From positions 205,955 through 269,954 of the forward strand of contig MHZT01000003.1 in the NCBI GenBank assembly GCA_001828855.1: a stretch of DNA of 64,000 nt. Direction: 5' to 3'. How positions within the stretch are numbered: position 1 is the stretch's first letter; the number at the start of each line of letters is the position of its first letter. The stretch comes from Rhodobacterales bacterium RIFCSPHIGHO2_02_FULL_62_130 (GTDB lineage Bacteria; Pseudomonadota; Alphaproteobacteria; Rhodobacterales; Rhodobacteraceae). The notes under the pieces were generated by a model that saw only the letters and a list, made by a program, of their open reading frames with translations, was not told the origin of the DNA and did no database searches. This document shows, piece by piece, positions 36,021 to 45,064 of the stretch. The position numbers and the translations under genes are program-made.

Positions 36021-37061
36021 TCACGCAGGCTCCATTGCGGTGAGCAAAGCAACATTGTCGGGATGGGCGGCGATTTCGCCGGACTCGATCCGCAAGGCGA
36101 TATCGACGACGCGCGCGTTGATCGGGGCGGTCTTGCCATGCTGCCGCAGCACATTGACCACCCAGCCATTGACCTCTTCGATTTCGGCCCGACGCCCTTT
36201 GCGCCAATCCTGCAAGGATGTCGTCAAAGTATCCTCGCGCGAGAAGGTCCGAAGCACCTCGTCGAATATCTGGTCCACATAGCGCTCGGGGTGATTGCTC
36301 ATGACTGGTGGCATGCCGATGATCGGCATGATCGTCGCGCCATCGGCCAGCGCGGCTTGCATCGCCTCATATCCTGCGTGGCGCATCACTTCGAGCATAC
36401 CGGGCGCTCTTGCCGCGTCATTCAGGGCTGTGTCGATGATGGCAGAGGGGATCAGTTCCGCAGCGTTCACGACCAGTTTCATCCATTTGGCCGAACGGAT
36501 GTCATCGGTCACCTCGACCCGCCCCGAATTCCGCAAAAGCTGCGCCACGCTTTCAACCCGGTGCTGCTGAGCCGGATCAAGCGCCCCAAGCGCGAACCAG
36601 CTTTCGTCGTGGTCATTCTGGCGGTTCGTGACGCCCGGAACCCACATGTTCGAGGCGATTTCGATGACGGCACCGATGGTTCTGTGTCGGCCCACAACCG
36701 TTGCGATGTCTTCGTGCGTCATGCCGTTCTGCAGACCGACGATGAACCCATCGGGTGCCAGCACCGGTTTGATCAGGTGGCTTGCCCAGACCGTGTCGTA
36801 GGCCTTGACCACAAGGAAGACCAGATCGAAGGGCTGCCTGATCTCGGCGACCTGACACAGGTGCAGGGCCGGCACGCGCACGTTCAGGCTTCGGGTTGGC
36901 AGGTTGACGGTGATGCCGTTGGCACGGATCGCTTCGACATGGGCGGGCCATTGGTCGATGAAGGTGACATCCAATCCGGCAAGGGAGAAGTCGGCCGCTA
37001 TCGAGGCACCTTGCGCGCCTGTTCCCAGAAACGCGATGCGGGGGCGGTTTGTCATGGTCAT
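36021..37061 (-). CDS. ketopantoate reductase-family oxidoreductase
   Basis: 346 residues. Rossmann start IAFLGTGAQGASIAADFSLA, then LQNGMTHED and the catalytic lysine in SAKWMKLVVNAAELIP: the ApbA/PanE fold. It is longer than PanE (about 300) and sits in a catabolic operon, so it probably reduces or oxidises another 2-keto/2-hydroxy acid. The start overlaps the dioxygenase stop by four bases (ATGA), so the two are coupled and may act in sequence. Confidence 0.82.
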   Translation of the reverse strand: MTMTNRPRIAFLGTGAQGASIAADFSLAGLDVTFIDQWPAHVEAIRANGITVNLPTRSLNVRVPALHLCQVAEIRQPFDLVFLVVKAYDTVWASHLIKPVLAPDGFIVGLQNGMTHEDIATVVGRHRTIGAVIEIASNMWVPGVTNRQNDHDESWFALGALDPAQQHRVESVAQLLRNSGRVEVTDDIRSAKWMKLVVNAAELIPSAIIDTALNDAARAPGMLEVMRHAGYEAMQAALADGATIMPIIGMPPVMSNHPERYVDQIFDEVLRTFSREDTLTTSLQDWRKGRRAEIEEVNGWVVNVLRQHGKTAPINARVVDIALRIESGEIAAHPDNVALLTAMEPA

Positions 37062-37936
37062 TCCGAGGTTCCTTGCATCACGCCACGCCGTTGCAGAACA
37101 AAATCATAGGTCGAGCGCCATTTCGTCTCGCCGTCCTGAACTGGCACGAAGGTGGCGATCAGTGATTGTTTCACTCCAAACACGGCATCAGAGTCGAGAT
37201 AGGCATCCCCTGCCACGAAGGTGTGGGTGATAACGGTCTCAAAGCCGTCACGGCTGATGATGAAGTGCATATGGGCGGGGCGATAGGGATGGCGGCCAAG
37301 CTGCGCCAGCAATTGCCCGACCGGACCATCGTCGGGGATCGGATACGAGACTGGCCTGATGCCTTGGAACCAGTAGCGCCCATCCTCGCCGGTGACGAAG
37401 ACGCCCCGATTGTTATGGGCGGGCTGGACGCCGGGTTGCTGCACATCATAAAAGCCGTCTTCGTTGTCAGACCAGACATCGATCCGCACCCCTTCCAGCG
37501 GGGTGCCGTCAAGATCAGTCACGGTGCCTTCGAACAGGCAGGTTTCGCGGCCGCCGTCCTTGGTAATGCTGGCCCCCATCGGATATTCAGGCACGCCATC
37601 GACGTGGAACGGACCCAGCACGGTGTTTTCGGTGGCCCCCTGCGGCCTGCGGTTGTTGATGGCATCCACCAGCATCGACACGCCCAGCACATCGGACAAA
37701 AGAATGTATTCCTGCCGGTTTTCATCACAGATCTTGCCCGTGCGGGTCAGGAAGTCGATGGCCAGACTCCATTCGTCCTGCGTCAGCGCCACGTCTTTGA
37801 CAAAGGCATGAAGATGCGACACCAGACTGGCCATGACCCGCGCCAGACGGGCATCGGCAGATGGTCCCATCCGCGCATTGACAGTCTGCACCGAGGCTTC
37901 TTCGGTGAAATAGCCCGTGCTAGCGTTGGCAGTCAT
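37058..37936 (-). CDS. intradiol ring-cleavage dioxygenase (hydroxyquinol/catechol 1,2-dioxygenase-like)
   Basis: 292 residues from the ATG at 37936 (AAGGGA upstream). N-terminal linker helices (SVQTVNARMG..; EWSLAIDFLTRTGKI), then the beta-sandwich. Candidate Fe(III) ligands are Y163 (GFYDVQ), Y198 (VSYPIPDDGPVG), H222 and H224 (HPYRPAHMHF). The N-terminal domain points to hydroxyquinol or catechol 1,2-dioxygenase rather than protocatechuate 3,4-dioxygenase. It opens an ortho-dihydroxylated ring to a muconate/maleylacetate-type diacid. No maleylacetate reductase is nearby. It is unusual to find this in an operon with a ribose-type ABC importer. Confidence 0.88.
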   Translation of the reverse strand: MTANASTGYFTEEASVQTVNARMGPSADARLARVMASLVSHLHAFVKDVALTQDEWSLAIDFLTRTGKICDENRQEYILLSDVLGVSMLVDAINNRRPQGATENTVLGPFHVDGVPEYPMGASITKDGGRETCLFEGTVTDLDGTPLEGVRIDVWSDNEDGFYDVQQPGVQPAHNNRGVFVTGEDGRYWFQGIRPVSYPIPDDGPVGQLLAQLGRHPYRPAHMHFIISRDGFETVITHTFVAGDAYLDSDAVFGVKQSLIATFVPVQDGETKWRSTYDFVLQRRGVMQGTSE

Positions 37937-38021
37937 GGAGCATCCCTTCAACTGGACAGCATATCTTACGGCTCTGCCCAAGCAGGCAGGGGGGGCGTTT
38001 CGGGGCCAAGGTCATGGCTTT

Positions 38022-40550
38022 TCAGGAGTTCGTGCGGCTGCGCGCGGTTGAATAAATCAGCGCGGCCGACAGGATCAACGCCCCTTGGAAGACGTATTGG
38101 TATGTCTGGGAAAGCCCGAGGAAGGACACCGCATTCAGCACCTCGGTCAGAAGAACGGCCCCCATGACCGTCCCGACAAAGGTGCCACGGCCGCCACGCA
38201 GGCTTGTGCCACCCAGAACAACGGCTGTGATGCTGGCCAGCGTGTAATTCACCCCCTGCTGGGGATCACCGACACCGATCTGGACCATCAGCATGACGGC
38301 TCCAAGGGCGGTAAAGAACGCAACGGCGATGTAACCGGTGATGGCCACACGATCCACACGGATGCCCATCCGCCGCGCTGCACCTTCCTCGGAGCCAAGC
38401 GCGCGTAGTTGCCAGCCCGCCCTACTGTGACGCAGGACATATTCCGCAATCAGGGCAACTACGACCAGCGCGATGAAGGCCACGGGGATCGGCCCCAGCT
38501 TCCAGCCGATGACATCCATTACCGCAAAGTTGATATAGCCCCCCGGCCCGTCGCGCAGCACAAAGCTTAGCCCCTGAAGGCCGATATACATCGCCAAGGT
38601 CGCCGCAATCGGGGTGAAGTTGGCAAACCGGATCAGGCAGCCATTCACCGCCCCGACCACGAGTGCCGCCGCGACCATCAAGGCAAAGCCAAGCGCGATT
38701 GTCTGCGGCGACTGCCCGTCATTGATGAAGAACGAGGCGACGACGACCAGAAAACCGGCCAGAGGCCCGACCGAAAGATCAATCCCGCCGATCAGCAAGG
38801 CAATGGTCTGCCCCATCGCAATGAAACCAAGGGCCGTCGCCAACAACAGGATGTTCGAGATGTTGAAGGCCGACAGATAGTTGGCGTTCTGGCTGAACAC
38901 GTAAAGGCCCAAGGCCACCACCACCGCGACCAAAGGCGCGACAGTTGCGTTGTCGCTTTGCAAGTAGTGATGCAATCTGCGCCCCTTGTCGCGGGCGCGT
39001 TGCACCGCATCTCCGGCGGTGGTGCCGTGTGATTGTGCCTTGACCGCGGCGGCGACTATGCGGGCTTCGGTCACATCGTCGCCGCGCAGCGTCTGCGCCA
39101 CTTGCCCGCGTGACATCACGACGACGACATCGCACAGCCCTTCCAGTTCTGCAGCATCGGACGAATTCACGATAACGGGCGTTCCCGATTGCGACACCTC
39201 GCGCAAGATCCGGTAAATCTCGAACCGTGCGCCCACATCGACGCCTTGTGTCGGCTCGTCTGCAAGGATGAAGCCGGGCCGCGACATCAGGGCGCGTGCC
39301 ATCACAACCTTTTGCTGGTTGCCCCCCGATAGCGACAATATTCCTGCATCCAGCCCCGGCGTCTTGACCGCAAGCGATCCGAACACCTTGCCGACCTCGG
39401 CCAGTTCCTTGCGGCGGCTAACGATGCCAAAGCTGCTGAACTGGTCCAGCGCGGAAAAGGTCGCGTTCTCGCGCACGGTCAGGTCGGCGGCGATGCCTTC
39501 GCTGTGGCGGTCGGATGGCATGTAGGCGGTCTTTTTCTTGACCTCGGCCTGCGACAGCGCAACGCCGTTCAGCCGAACCTCGCCCTGCCACGGCTCCAGC
39601 CCCGCCAGCGCCCGCATCAACCCGGCCTGACCATTGCCTTCGACCCCCGCGATGCCGATGATCTGGCCGCGACCGATCTCGAAGTCGATGCCTTTGAACT
39701 TGCGTCCTGACAGCCCTTGCACGGCAAAATTGATCTGCGGGGCGGTGTCCTCGCATTTCGGCGGAAAGGCCGAAGCAAGGCTGCGCCCGACGATCATTTC
39801 CAGCAGGTCATCATCCGAGACGTCGCGCACAAGGGCGCCCCCTTCGACCCGCCCATCGCGCAAGACGGTCACGCGATGCGCGATCTGGCGCAATTCGGCC
39901 AGTCGGTGGGTGATGTAGATCACCGCCGTGCCTTTTGCCACGACGCTGCGGATGCGGCTGAACAGCATCTCGGTCGCGTCCTGATCCAGTGCCGCAGTCG
40001 GCTCGTCCAGAATGAGAACCGGAGGCCGCGTCGCCAGAGCCTTGGCGATTTCCAGCAGATGCTTTTGCGCTACGGTCAGGCTGTCGGCGCGGGCGTGCAG
40101 CGGAATGGCCAGTCCGACATCATCCAGCATCGCCCGCGCAATTGCAGCCGGATCACCGCCCGCGAACACGTGGTCGGGCAGGGCGACGCGCAGGTTCTCC
40201 AGCACTGACAGATCATCCAGCACCGCCGGATGCTGATACGAGATCGCCACCCCCAAGTGGGCGGCCTTTTCGGGCGACATCGGTGTAACCGGCTGCCCGT
40301 CAAAGGCAATCTCGCCATGCTCGGGTGTCAGAACGCCCGAGATGATATTCATCAGGGTCGATTTGCCTGCGCCGTTTTCGCCCAGAATTGCATGAACCTC
40401 GCCGGGGTAGATGTCGACCGACACATCCGACAGTGCCACCACACCGGAAAACACCTTGGTGATGTTGGAAAGGCGGATTTTGGGCGCGACAAGGGCTGCC
40501 TCGGCGGCCTTTTGCATGTGCATGTCATTCATGGGCGTTACCTCGGGCAT
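38022..40550 (-). CDS. fused ABC transporter: tandem ATPase plus permease
   Basis: 842 residues. Residues about 25-500 form a RbsA-type tandem ATPase ([51 protein letters not shown]). Residues about 525-840 form a complete RbsC-type permease (GGIDLSVGPLAGFLVVVAS; VLGGTSLRGGRGTFVG). They are separate genes in most members. No stop or frameshift lies between them. Starts at 40550 or 40532 are both possible (the latter has GAGG eight bases upstream). With the separate permease at 41686 it gives a heterodimeric channel and both ATP sites. Confidence 0.88.
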   Translation of the reverse strand: MPEVTPMNDMHMQKAAEAALVAPKIRLSNITKVFSGVVALSDVSVDIYPGEVHAILGENGAGKSTLMNIISGVLTPEHGEIAFDGQPVTPMSPEKAAHLGVAISYQHPAVLDDLSVLENLRVALPDHVFAGGDPAAIARAMLDDVGLAIPLHARADSLTVAQKHLLEIAKALATRPPVLILDEPTAALDQDATEMLFSRIRSVVAKGTAVIYITHRLAELRQIAHRVTVLRDGRVEGGALVRDVSDDDLLEMIVGRSLASAFPPKCEDTAPQINFAVQGLSGRKFKGIDFEIGRGQIIGIAGVEGNGQAGLMRALAGLEPWQGEVRLNGVALSQAEVKKKTAYMPSDRHSEGIAADLTVRENATFSALDQFSSFGIVSRRKELAEVGKVFGSLAVKTPGLDAGILSLSGGNQQKVVMARALMSRPGFILADEPTQGVDVGARFEIYRILREVSQSGTPVIVNSSDAAELEGLCDVVVVMSRGQVAQTLRGDDVTEARIVAAAVKAQSHGTTAGDAVQRARDKGRRLHHYLQSDNATVAPLVAVVVALGLYVFSQNANYLSAFNISNILLLATALGFIAMGQTIALLIGGIDLSVGPLAGFLVVVASFFINDGQSPQTIALGFALMVAAALVVGAVNGCLIRFANFTPIAATLAMYIGLQGLSFVLRDGPGGYINFAVMDVIGWKLGPIPVAFIALVVVALIAEYVLRHSRAGWQLRALGSEEGAARRMGIRVDRVAITGYIAVAFFTALGAVMLMVQIGVGDPQQGVNYTLASITAVVLGGTSLRGGRGTFVGTVMGAVLLTEVLNAVSFLGLSQTYQYVFQGALILSAALIYSTARSRTNS

Positions 40551-40593
40551 GTCACCGTCCTGCTGTCCCGCTTTGCGCGGAAAGGTCTTAGAA

Positions 40594-40623
40594 CGCGGCC
40601 CGAGGCAAATCCCCCGGGCCGCG
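40594..40623 (-). terminator. hairpin between binding protein and fused ATPase-permease
   Basis: CGCGGCCCG (40594-40602) and CGGGCCGCG (40615-40623) form a nine-pair stem with a 12-base loop, just after the binding-protein stop. It is equivalent in position to the hairpins after the binding-protein genes at 5608 and 9200. Probably an mRNA 3'-end protector or attenuator. Confidence 0.45.
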
Positions 40624-40631
40624 CGCTGTCT

Positions 40632-41693
40632 TTATTGGCCGACGGCCTTGGCCTGCGCGTCATCTGCCATTTCGGCCGACAGATAGATCGAACCGGGCAG
40701 GTCATCGCGGCAGGTCACAGGGTTCGGACTGCCGGTGACCGAGTTTTCATAGACCGGCGCCTTGAAGATATTGTCGGCAGGCGGGGTGCCACCGGTTGCC
40801 AGAGCCACCGCCCATTGCACGGCCAGACGCACGTTGTCGTTGCCGGTTGCCACGGTGAACAGTTTGAAGTCCGGATTGGCTTCGTGGTTCTGTTGCCAGA
40901 AGCACGACAGCGAATTGCCGTCCGAGGTGGCAATCGCGGGGATCGAGCGGTTGAACTCGGCAAATACCGGCAGCGCGCCCACCAGCGACGGGCCAAAGTC
41001 GGACACGATCACGTCGATCTTGTCGTTCTTGGCAATCTCGGCGGAAAGAACCTGCTGGGTCAGCGAGGGGTCCCAGTTGGTGACGGCAAAGGGTTCGGGA
41101 TTGATGAAGACATATTTGTCATCCAGCACCTGTTTCATGCCGGCCAGTTCGTCCAGACCCTGGCTGTTGCCTGCGGGGCCAGAGAGGAACAGGATATTGC
41201 CGCCCTCGGGCAGGGTTTCCTTGATCCAGTTGCCCCAGCTTACGCCATCCTCGACAAAGGACGACCCGATGAACTTGGCATAGTTCTCGCCTTCGACACC
41301 GCCGACGTTCACGCGGTAAGGCACCACGATAGCGCCCGAACGATGCGCGTTGGTCAGGGCGGGCAGCACGGCGGGGCCTGCGTCACCGAACACAACCAGC
41401 GCCTTGATACCGCGCGCCGCCATCGAGTTGATGTCCGAGATCGCCTTCTGGGTGTTGCCCTGACCATCGGCATAGACATATTCGGTGATGCTGGGGCATT
41501 TCGCGGCCTCTTCCTGACCCGAAGCCGTCGTCACAAGACGCCAGCTATTGCCGCCAAACCCGTCGAGCAGGCCAAGCGAAGCCTGGTTCGGTCCGCACCA
41601 AGACGGCGTTTCGGCAAGGGCTGTTGTCACTGACAGCGTGGCGGTCAGGGTTGCGGCTGCAAAAGCCGCCGACATGATCTTCGCTTTAGACAT
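40632..41693 (-). CDS. periplasmic substrate-binding protein of the ring-cleavage operon
   Basis: 353 residues from the ATG at 41693 (GGAGGA eight bases upstream). Signal peptide MSKAKIMSAAFAAATLTATL ... ALA|ETP. Type I binding protein (ASLGLLDGFGGNSWRL; MAARGIKALVVFGDAG; ILFLSGPAGNSQGLDELAGM). Cysteines near the N-terminus (PSWCGPN, EAAKCPS) and the C-terminus could form disulphides. It overlaps the upstream permease gene by eight bases. Its ligand would identify the whole pathway but is not deducible. Confidence 0.87.
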   Translation of the reverse strand: MSKAKIMSAAFAAATLTATLSVTTALAETPSWCGPNQASLGLLDGFGGNSWRLVTTASGQEEAAKCPSITEYVYADGQGNTQKAISDINSMAARGIKALVVFGDAGPAVLPALTNAHRSGAIVVPYRVNVGGVEGENYAKFIGSSFVEDGVSWGNWIKETLPEGGNILFLSGPAGNSQGLDELAGMKQVLDDKYVFINPEPFAVTNWDPSLTQQVLSAEIAKNDKIDVIVSDFGPSLVGALPVFAEFNRSIPAIATSDGNSLSCFWQQNHEANPDFKLFTVATGNDNVRLAVQWAVALATGGTPPADNIFKAPVYENSVTGSPNPVTCRDDLPGSIYLSAEMADDAQAKAVGQ

Positions 41694-42717
41694 TGTCCGT
41701 ATCCTCCGAGTTGGACTGTTGTGCACGATTTGTTGCGGACCGCTTCCAGCGGACCGAGTAAACGCCGATCCCCAGAACCAGAGCCAAAGCCTGAATGATG
41801 GTCTGGGCGGAAAACGGCACTCCGACGGCGAGGGCGAACTGGCTCAACTGGTTGAGAAAGAACGCGGCAATCACGGTCGAAATTGGAAACCCTCGGCCAC
41901 CCAGCAAAGAGGTTCCGGCCAGCACCACCACCGCAACCGATGGCAAAAGCAGGCTATCCCCCTGAAAGGCGGTGGGTTCGCGGGTGATCCCCGAAATCAG
42001 GATACCCGCGACGCAGTAAAGCAGTTGCGCCAGCACATAGGCCATGGATTGATAGAGACGCACGCGCAGACCGGCAGCATGGGCGGCGGCAGGGTTTGCC
42101 CCGATCGCCTCGAACTGGCGACCGGCGACTGTTGCCTTCAGCACAAAGCTGACAAGGACCATCAGGCCGAGTGCAAAGAGCAACGAGTTTGGAACTCCGC
42201 CTGTTTTGCCGCCTGCGATTTGCGACATCAGCGGCGTGGTGATGCGTGGCACGCCCCCCGAAACCGCAAAGACGGCCCCGTACAGCAGCGCGTTCATCCC
42301 GATGGTCGCAATGATGGCATTCAGCCGCATCACCCCGACAAGGATGCCGTTGGCGATGCCCGCTACCAGCGCGCAGGCAACCGCGATCAGGACCGCAGAC
42401 AGCAACTGCCCGTCATCGCCCGATGACATATGGGTGGTGATCACCACCGCCAGCGATACCCCTCCGGCCAGCGACAGATCGAAACCGCCTTGCTGGACCA
42501 CCAGCATCTGCCCGAGACCGACAATGGCAATGATCGCGGCAAAGGGCAGGCTTCCGGCCAGCGCACCTGCCGAAATCGCCGAGGGCGCAAAGGCCGCGCA
42601 GACCAGCAGCAGCACCAGCGTCGAGGCCACCACGGTCACAAAGCCACGGGCAAAGCGAACCGACCCAAGACCCAGCGGAAGCCCGCCCGAAGATGTTACC
42701 TGAAGTTGTTGCGCCAT
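41686..42717 (-). CDS. ribose-type ABC transporter permease (stand-alone half)
   Basis: 343 residues and hydrophobic, RbsC family: QQGGFDLSLAGGVSLAVVIT and VLAGTSLLGGRGFPIST. It differs from the permease domain of the fused protein, so the channel is likely a heterodimer as in LsrC/LsrD or YtfT/YjfF. It overlaps the binding-protein gene by eight bases and follows the dehydrogenase at 42750 after 32 bp. Confidence 0.88.
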   Translation of the reverse strand: MAQQLQVTSSGGLPLGLGSVRFARGFVTVVASTLVLLLVCAAFAPSAISAGALAGSLPFAAIIAIVGLGQMLVVQQGGFDLSLAGGVSLAVVITTHMSSGDDGQLLSAVLIAVACALVAGIANGILVGVMRLNAIIATIGMNALLYGAVFAVSGGVPRITTPLMSQIAGGKTGGVPNSLLFALGLMVLVSFVLKATVAGRQFEAIGANPAAAHAAGLRVRLYQSMAYVLAQLLYCVAGILISGITREPTAFQGDSLLLPSVAVVVLAGTSLLGGRGFPISTVIAAFFLNQLSQFALAVGVPFSAQTIIQALALVLGIGVYSVRWKRSATNRAQQSNSEDTDNV

Positions 42718-42749
42718 TCGGTTCTCCCCTCCCGTGTGCGTGCCGTCGT

Positions 42750-43730
42750 TCAGGCTATTTCAAGCGTGATCTTGACGGCCTTTGTGGGGTCTTTGCCCAA
42801 GTCGTAGGCTTTGATCGCATCATCCAGCGCAAAGCTGTGGGTCTGGATCGGTGACAGGTCGATGCCGGTGCGCTCCAGAAAGCGGATCGCGGCGGGCCAG
42901 ACACCCGGCGATCCGATGCAGCCGCGCACGGTCAGATCCTTGATCTGGATTTTTCCCAGTTCGACCGGAATTTTCTGGCCGATGCTGATGCCCACCATCG
43001 AGACAAAGCCTTCGGGCCGCGCATAGTCGAACACGTTGGCCAGCGACGACGGATGACCTGCCGCCTCGACCACCAGATCGGCGCCGCCTTTGGTCATCTC
43101 GGTCACGGCCTCGACCGGATTGCCGTCGGACGGGTCCACCGTGCCGACCGCCCCCAGCTTCATCGCGATTTCGCGGCGCAGAGGCACAGGATCGACCACG
43201 ATCACCTTGGCCCCCATGCCGATGGCCGCCGCCGCCGAGACCAGACCGATGGTCCCCCCGCCAGAAACCACCACCGTCTGCGAGGCATCCACCCCGCCAT
43301 GACGCAGCACCGCGTAATAGCCGCAGGTAAAGGGTTCGATCAGCGCGCCCTTGGCATCATCGACACCATCGGGAAGTTTGTGCAGCCATTCGGGGCGGGC
43401 GGCAAAGTATTCGCGGTTCGCCCCGTCCATGGAAAAGCCGAAGTGGTGGATGCGTTCGGGTGTGCGGATCACGCATTCGCCCACCACTCGGTCGCCGCGC
43501 TGCAAGCCTTTAACGTTGCGGCCAACCTCGACCACCTCGCCCACCCATTCGTGACCGGGGGTCACCGGATAGGAGATCGGGATGATGTATTTACCCGCCA
43601 GCAGTTCATAATCCGAATGGCAGATCCCCACACGACGCGACCGCACCAGCACTTCGTTGTCGCTGATCGAGGGCGTCTGGATATCGGTTACGATAGGCTG
43701 GTTCGGCTTGTCGAAAATCAGGGCTTTCAT
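42750..43730 (-). CDS. zinc-type alcohol dehydrogenase (MDR family)
   Basis: 326 residues. Catalytic zinc ligands: the cysteine in GICHSDYEL and the GHE of VTPGHEWVGEVVEVG. Rossmann: VVVSGGGTIGLVSAAAAIGM. The four-cysteine structural zinc lobe is replaced by an unrelated loop (RTPERIHHFGFSMDGA), and the chain is shorter than usual. It resembles sugar/polyol dehydrogenases (sorbitol, threonine, idonate types). It probably oxidises a hydroxyl of the imported compound. Confidence 0.83.
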   Translation of the reverse strand: MKALIFDKPNQPIVTDIQTPSISDNEVLVRSRRVGICHSDYELLAGKYIIPISYPVTPGHEWVGEVVEVGRNVKGLQRGDRVVGECVIRTPERIHHFGFSMDGANREYFAARPEWLHKLPDGVDDAKGALIEPFTCGYYAVLRHGGVDASQTVVVSGGGTIGLVSAAAAIGMGAKVIVVDPVPLRREIAMKLGAVGTVDPSDGNPVEAVTEMTKGGADLVVEAAGHPSSLANVFDYARPEGFVSMVGISIGQKIPVELGKIQIKDLTVRGCIGSPGVWPAAIRFLERTGIDLSPIQTHSFALDDAIKAYDLGKDPTKAVKITLEIA

Positions 43731-43752
43731 CTGTCTCTCCGTCTGTGCGCGC

Positions 43753-44760
43753 TCAGGCTACGGTTTCGATGCGGCCGCTTTTGGCCGATGCAAATACGGC
43801 CTCCAGCAGAGCGATGTTGTTGACCAGATGCTCGGCGGTCACCGGATAGATGGGGCCACCGCGCACGGCACGGGCAAATGCCACAAGGTTGTCCTGCACC
43901 GGTTCGGCCTTGCCGATCTCGCGGGTGATGATCGGGCCACCGGCCATGGCCGAGGTGACGATCCAGCCATCAGGGGCCTCGACATGGGCCTTGTCGCGGA
44001 TGTCGATCCAGCCCTTTGATCCGTAGACGGTAAAGCGCGACATGAACGGATTGGCCAGCGAGGCCGACACATAAGACGTGCCACCGCCCTTGAACTTGAC
44101 AAAGGCCGCCACGGTGTCGCCCTGCGGCAGATCGGAGGAAAGCTGTTCGCAGATGCACAGCACACTGTCCGCAGCGCCCAGCAGCCGCACCGACAGGTCC
44201 AGCAGGTGGATGCCGGTTGCCGTCATGCCGCCCGCAGGGGCCTGATCCGACTTCAGCCGCCAGTTGTTGCGATCCAGCGACAGGAACTTGTCATGGCTGA
44301 AATTCGCCTCGATCTGGTGAATGCGCCCCAAGGTTCCAGCATCGGCCATCGCCAGCATCTCGGCGACGGGCGGTTCCCACCGCCGCTCGTGGCCCATGCC
44401 CAGCACTAGCCCCGCATCGCGGCAAAGGGCGACCGAGCGTTCCGCCTCGGCCTTGGTCAGCGCCAAGGGCTTTTCGCAGAAAACATGCTTGCCCGCTGCC
44501 ACGGCTGCCGCGATCTGGGCGGTGTGCATCGAATGCGGGGTGGCCAGCACAACTGCCTCGACCGCCGGATCGTTCAGCGCATCGGCATAATCGGCCGAAA
44601 GTGCCACGCCCCTTTGCGCGCAAAGATCACGCACGGCATCCATGTTCGGTTCCACCGCGCGCACGACGCGGATGTCTTCGGGGGCCGCTTGCAGCACGGC
44701 CAGCATCTTCTGGCCCCACCAGCCCATGCCGACCAATGCAATGTTCACAGGGTTTGACAT
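43753..44760 (-). CDS. Gfo/Idh/MocA-family oxidoreductase
   Basis: 335 residues. The ATG at 44760 overlaps the YciI stop. Rossmann motif ALVGMGWWGQKMLAVLQAAP, the EKP motif VFCEKPLALTKAEAE, and a catalytic-region histidine in TATGIHLLDLSVRL. Family members oxidise sugars, inositols or sugar acids and, in some glycoside pathways, oxidise C3 of a glucosyl group to allow elimination of the aglycone. That would connect sugar-type uptake with aromatic ring cleavage, but only as inference. Confidence 0.85.
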   Translation of the reverse strand: MSNPVNIALVGMGWWGQKMLAVLQAAPEDIRVVRAVEPNMDAVRDLCAQRGVALSADYADALNDPAVEAVVLATPHSMHTAQIAAAVAAGKHVFCEKPLALTKAEAERSVALCRDAGLVLGMGHERRWEPPVAEMLAMADAGTLGRIHQIEANFSHDKFLSLDRNNWRLKSDQAPAGGMTATGIHLLDLSVRLLGAADSVLCICEQLSSDLPQGDTVAAFVKFKGGGTSYVSASLANPFMSRFTVYGSKGWIDIRDKAHVEAPDGWIVTSAMAGGPIITREIGKAEPVQDNLVAFARAVRGGPIYPVTAEHLVNNIALLEAVFASAKSGRIETVA

Positions 44761-45044
44761 CACCGGTTATCCACACGCTTCAGGAACGGACGAACCGAGA
44801 CGGATTTCCACAGACCCACCTTGGCAAAGGGGTCGTTGCGGTTGAAATCCTCTACCTCGGCCAAGCTGTCAGCCTCGATCACAAAGCAGCTTCCGATCAT
44901 GGTCTGTTCGTCATCGGCCAGAAGCGGACCAGAGATCACGGTCTTGACCGGTGCCGCCGCAAGATAGGCCTTGTGGGCATCATAATTGGCAAGCCGCGTC
45001 TCGACAGCGCCGTCATGGTCAAGGCAGTGGACTACATAATGCAT
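44760..45044 (-). CDS. YciI-like protein
   Basis: 94 residues: MHYVVHCLDHDGAVETRLAN ... the YciI fold (ferredoxin-like alpha+beta, related to muconolactone isomerase-like proteins). The conserved His/Asp pair of the family is visible near the start and in ANYDAHKAYL. YciI-type proteins occur in aromatic degradation operons (for example TftG, a dehydrochlorinase), which matches the dioxygenase here. Coupled to the Gfo/Idh gene. Confidence 0.8.
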   Translation of the reverse strand: MHYVVHCLDHDGAVETRLANYDAHKAYLAAAPVKTVISGPLLADDEQTMIGSCFVIEADSLAEVEDFNRNDPFAKVGLWKSVSVRPFLKRVDNR

Positions 45045-45064
45045 GGCGTTTCCTTTGCAGCCGA

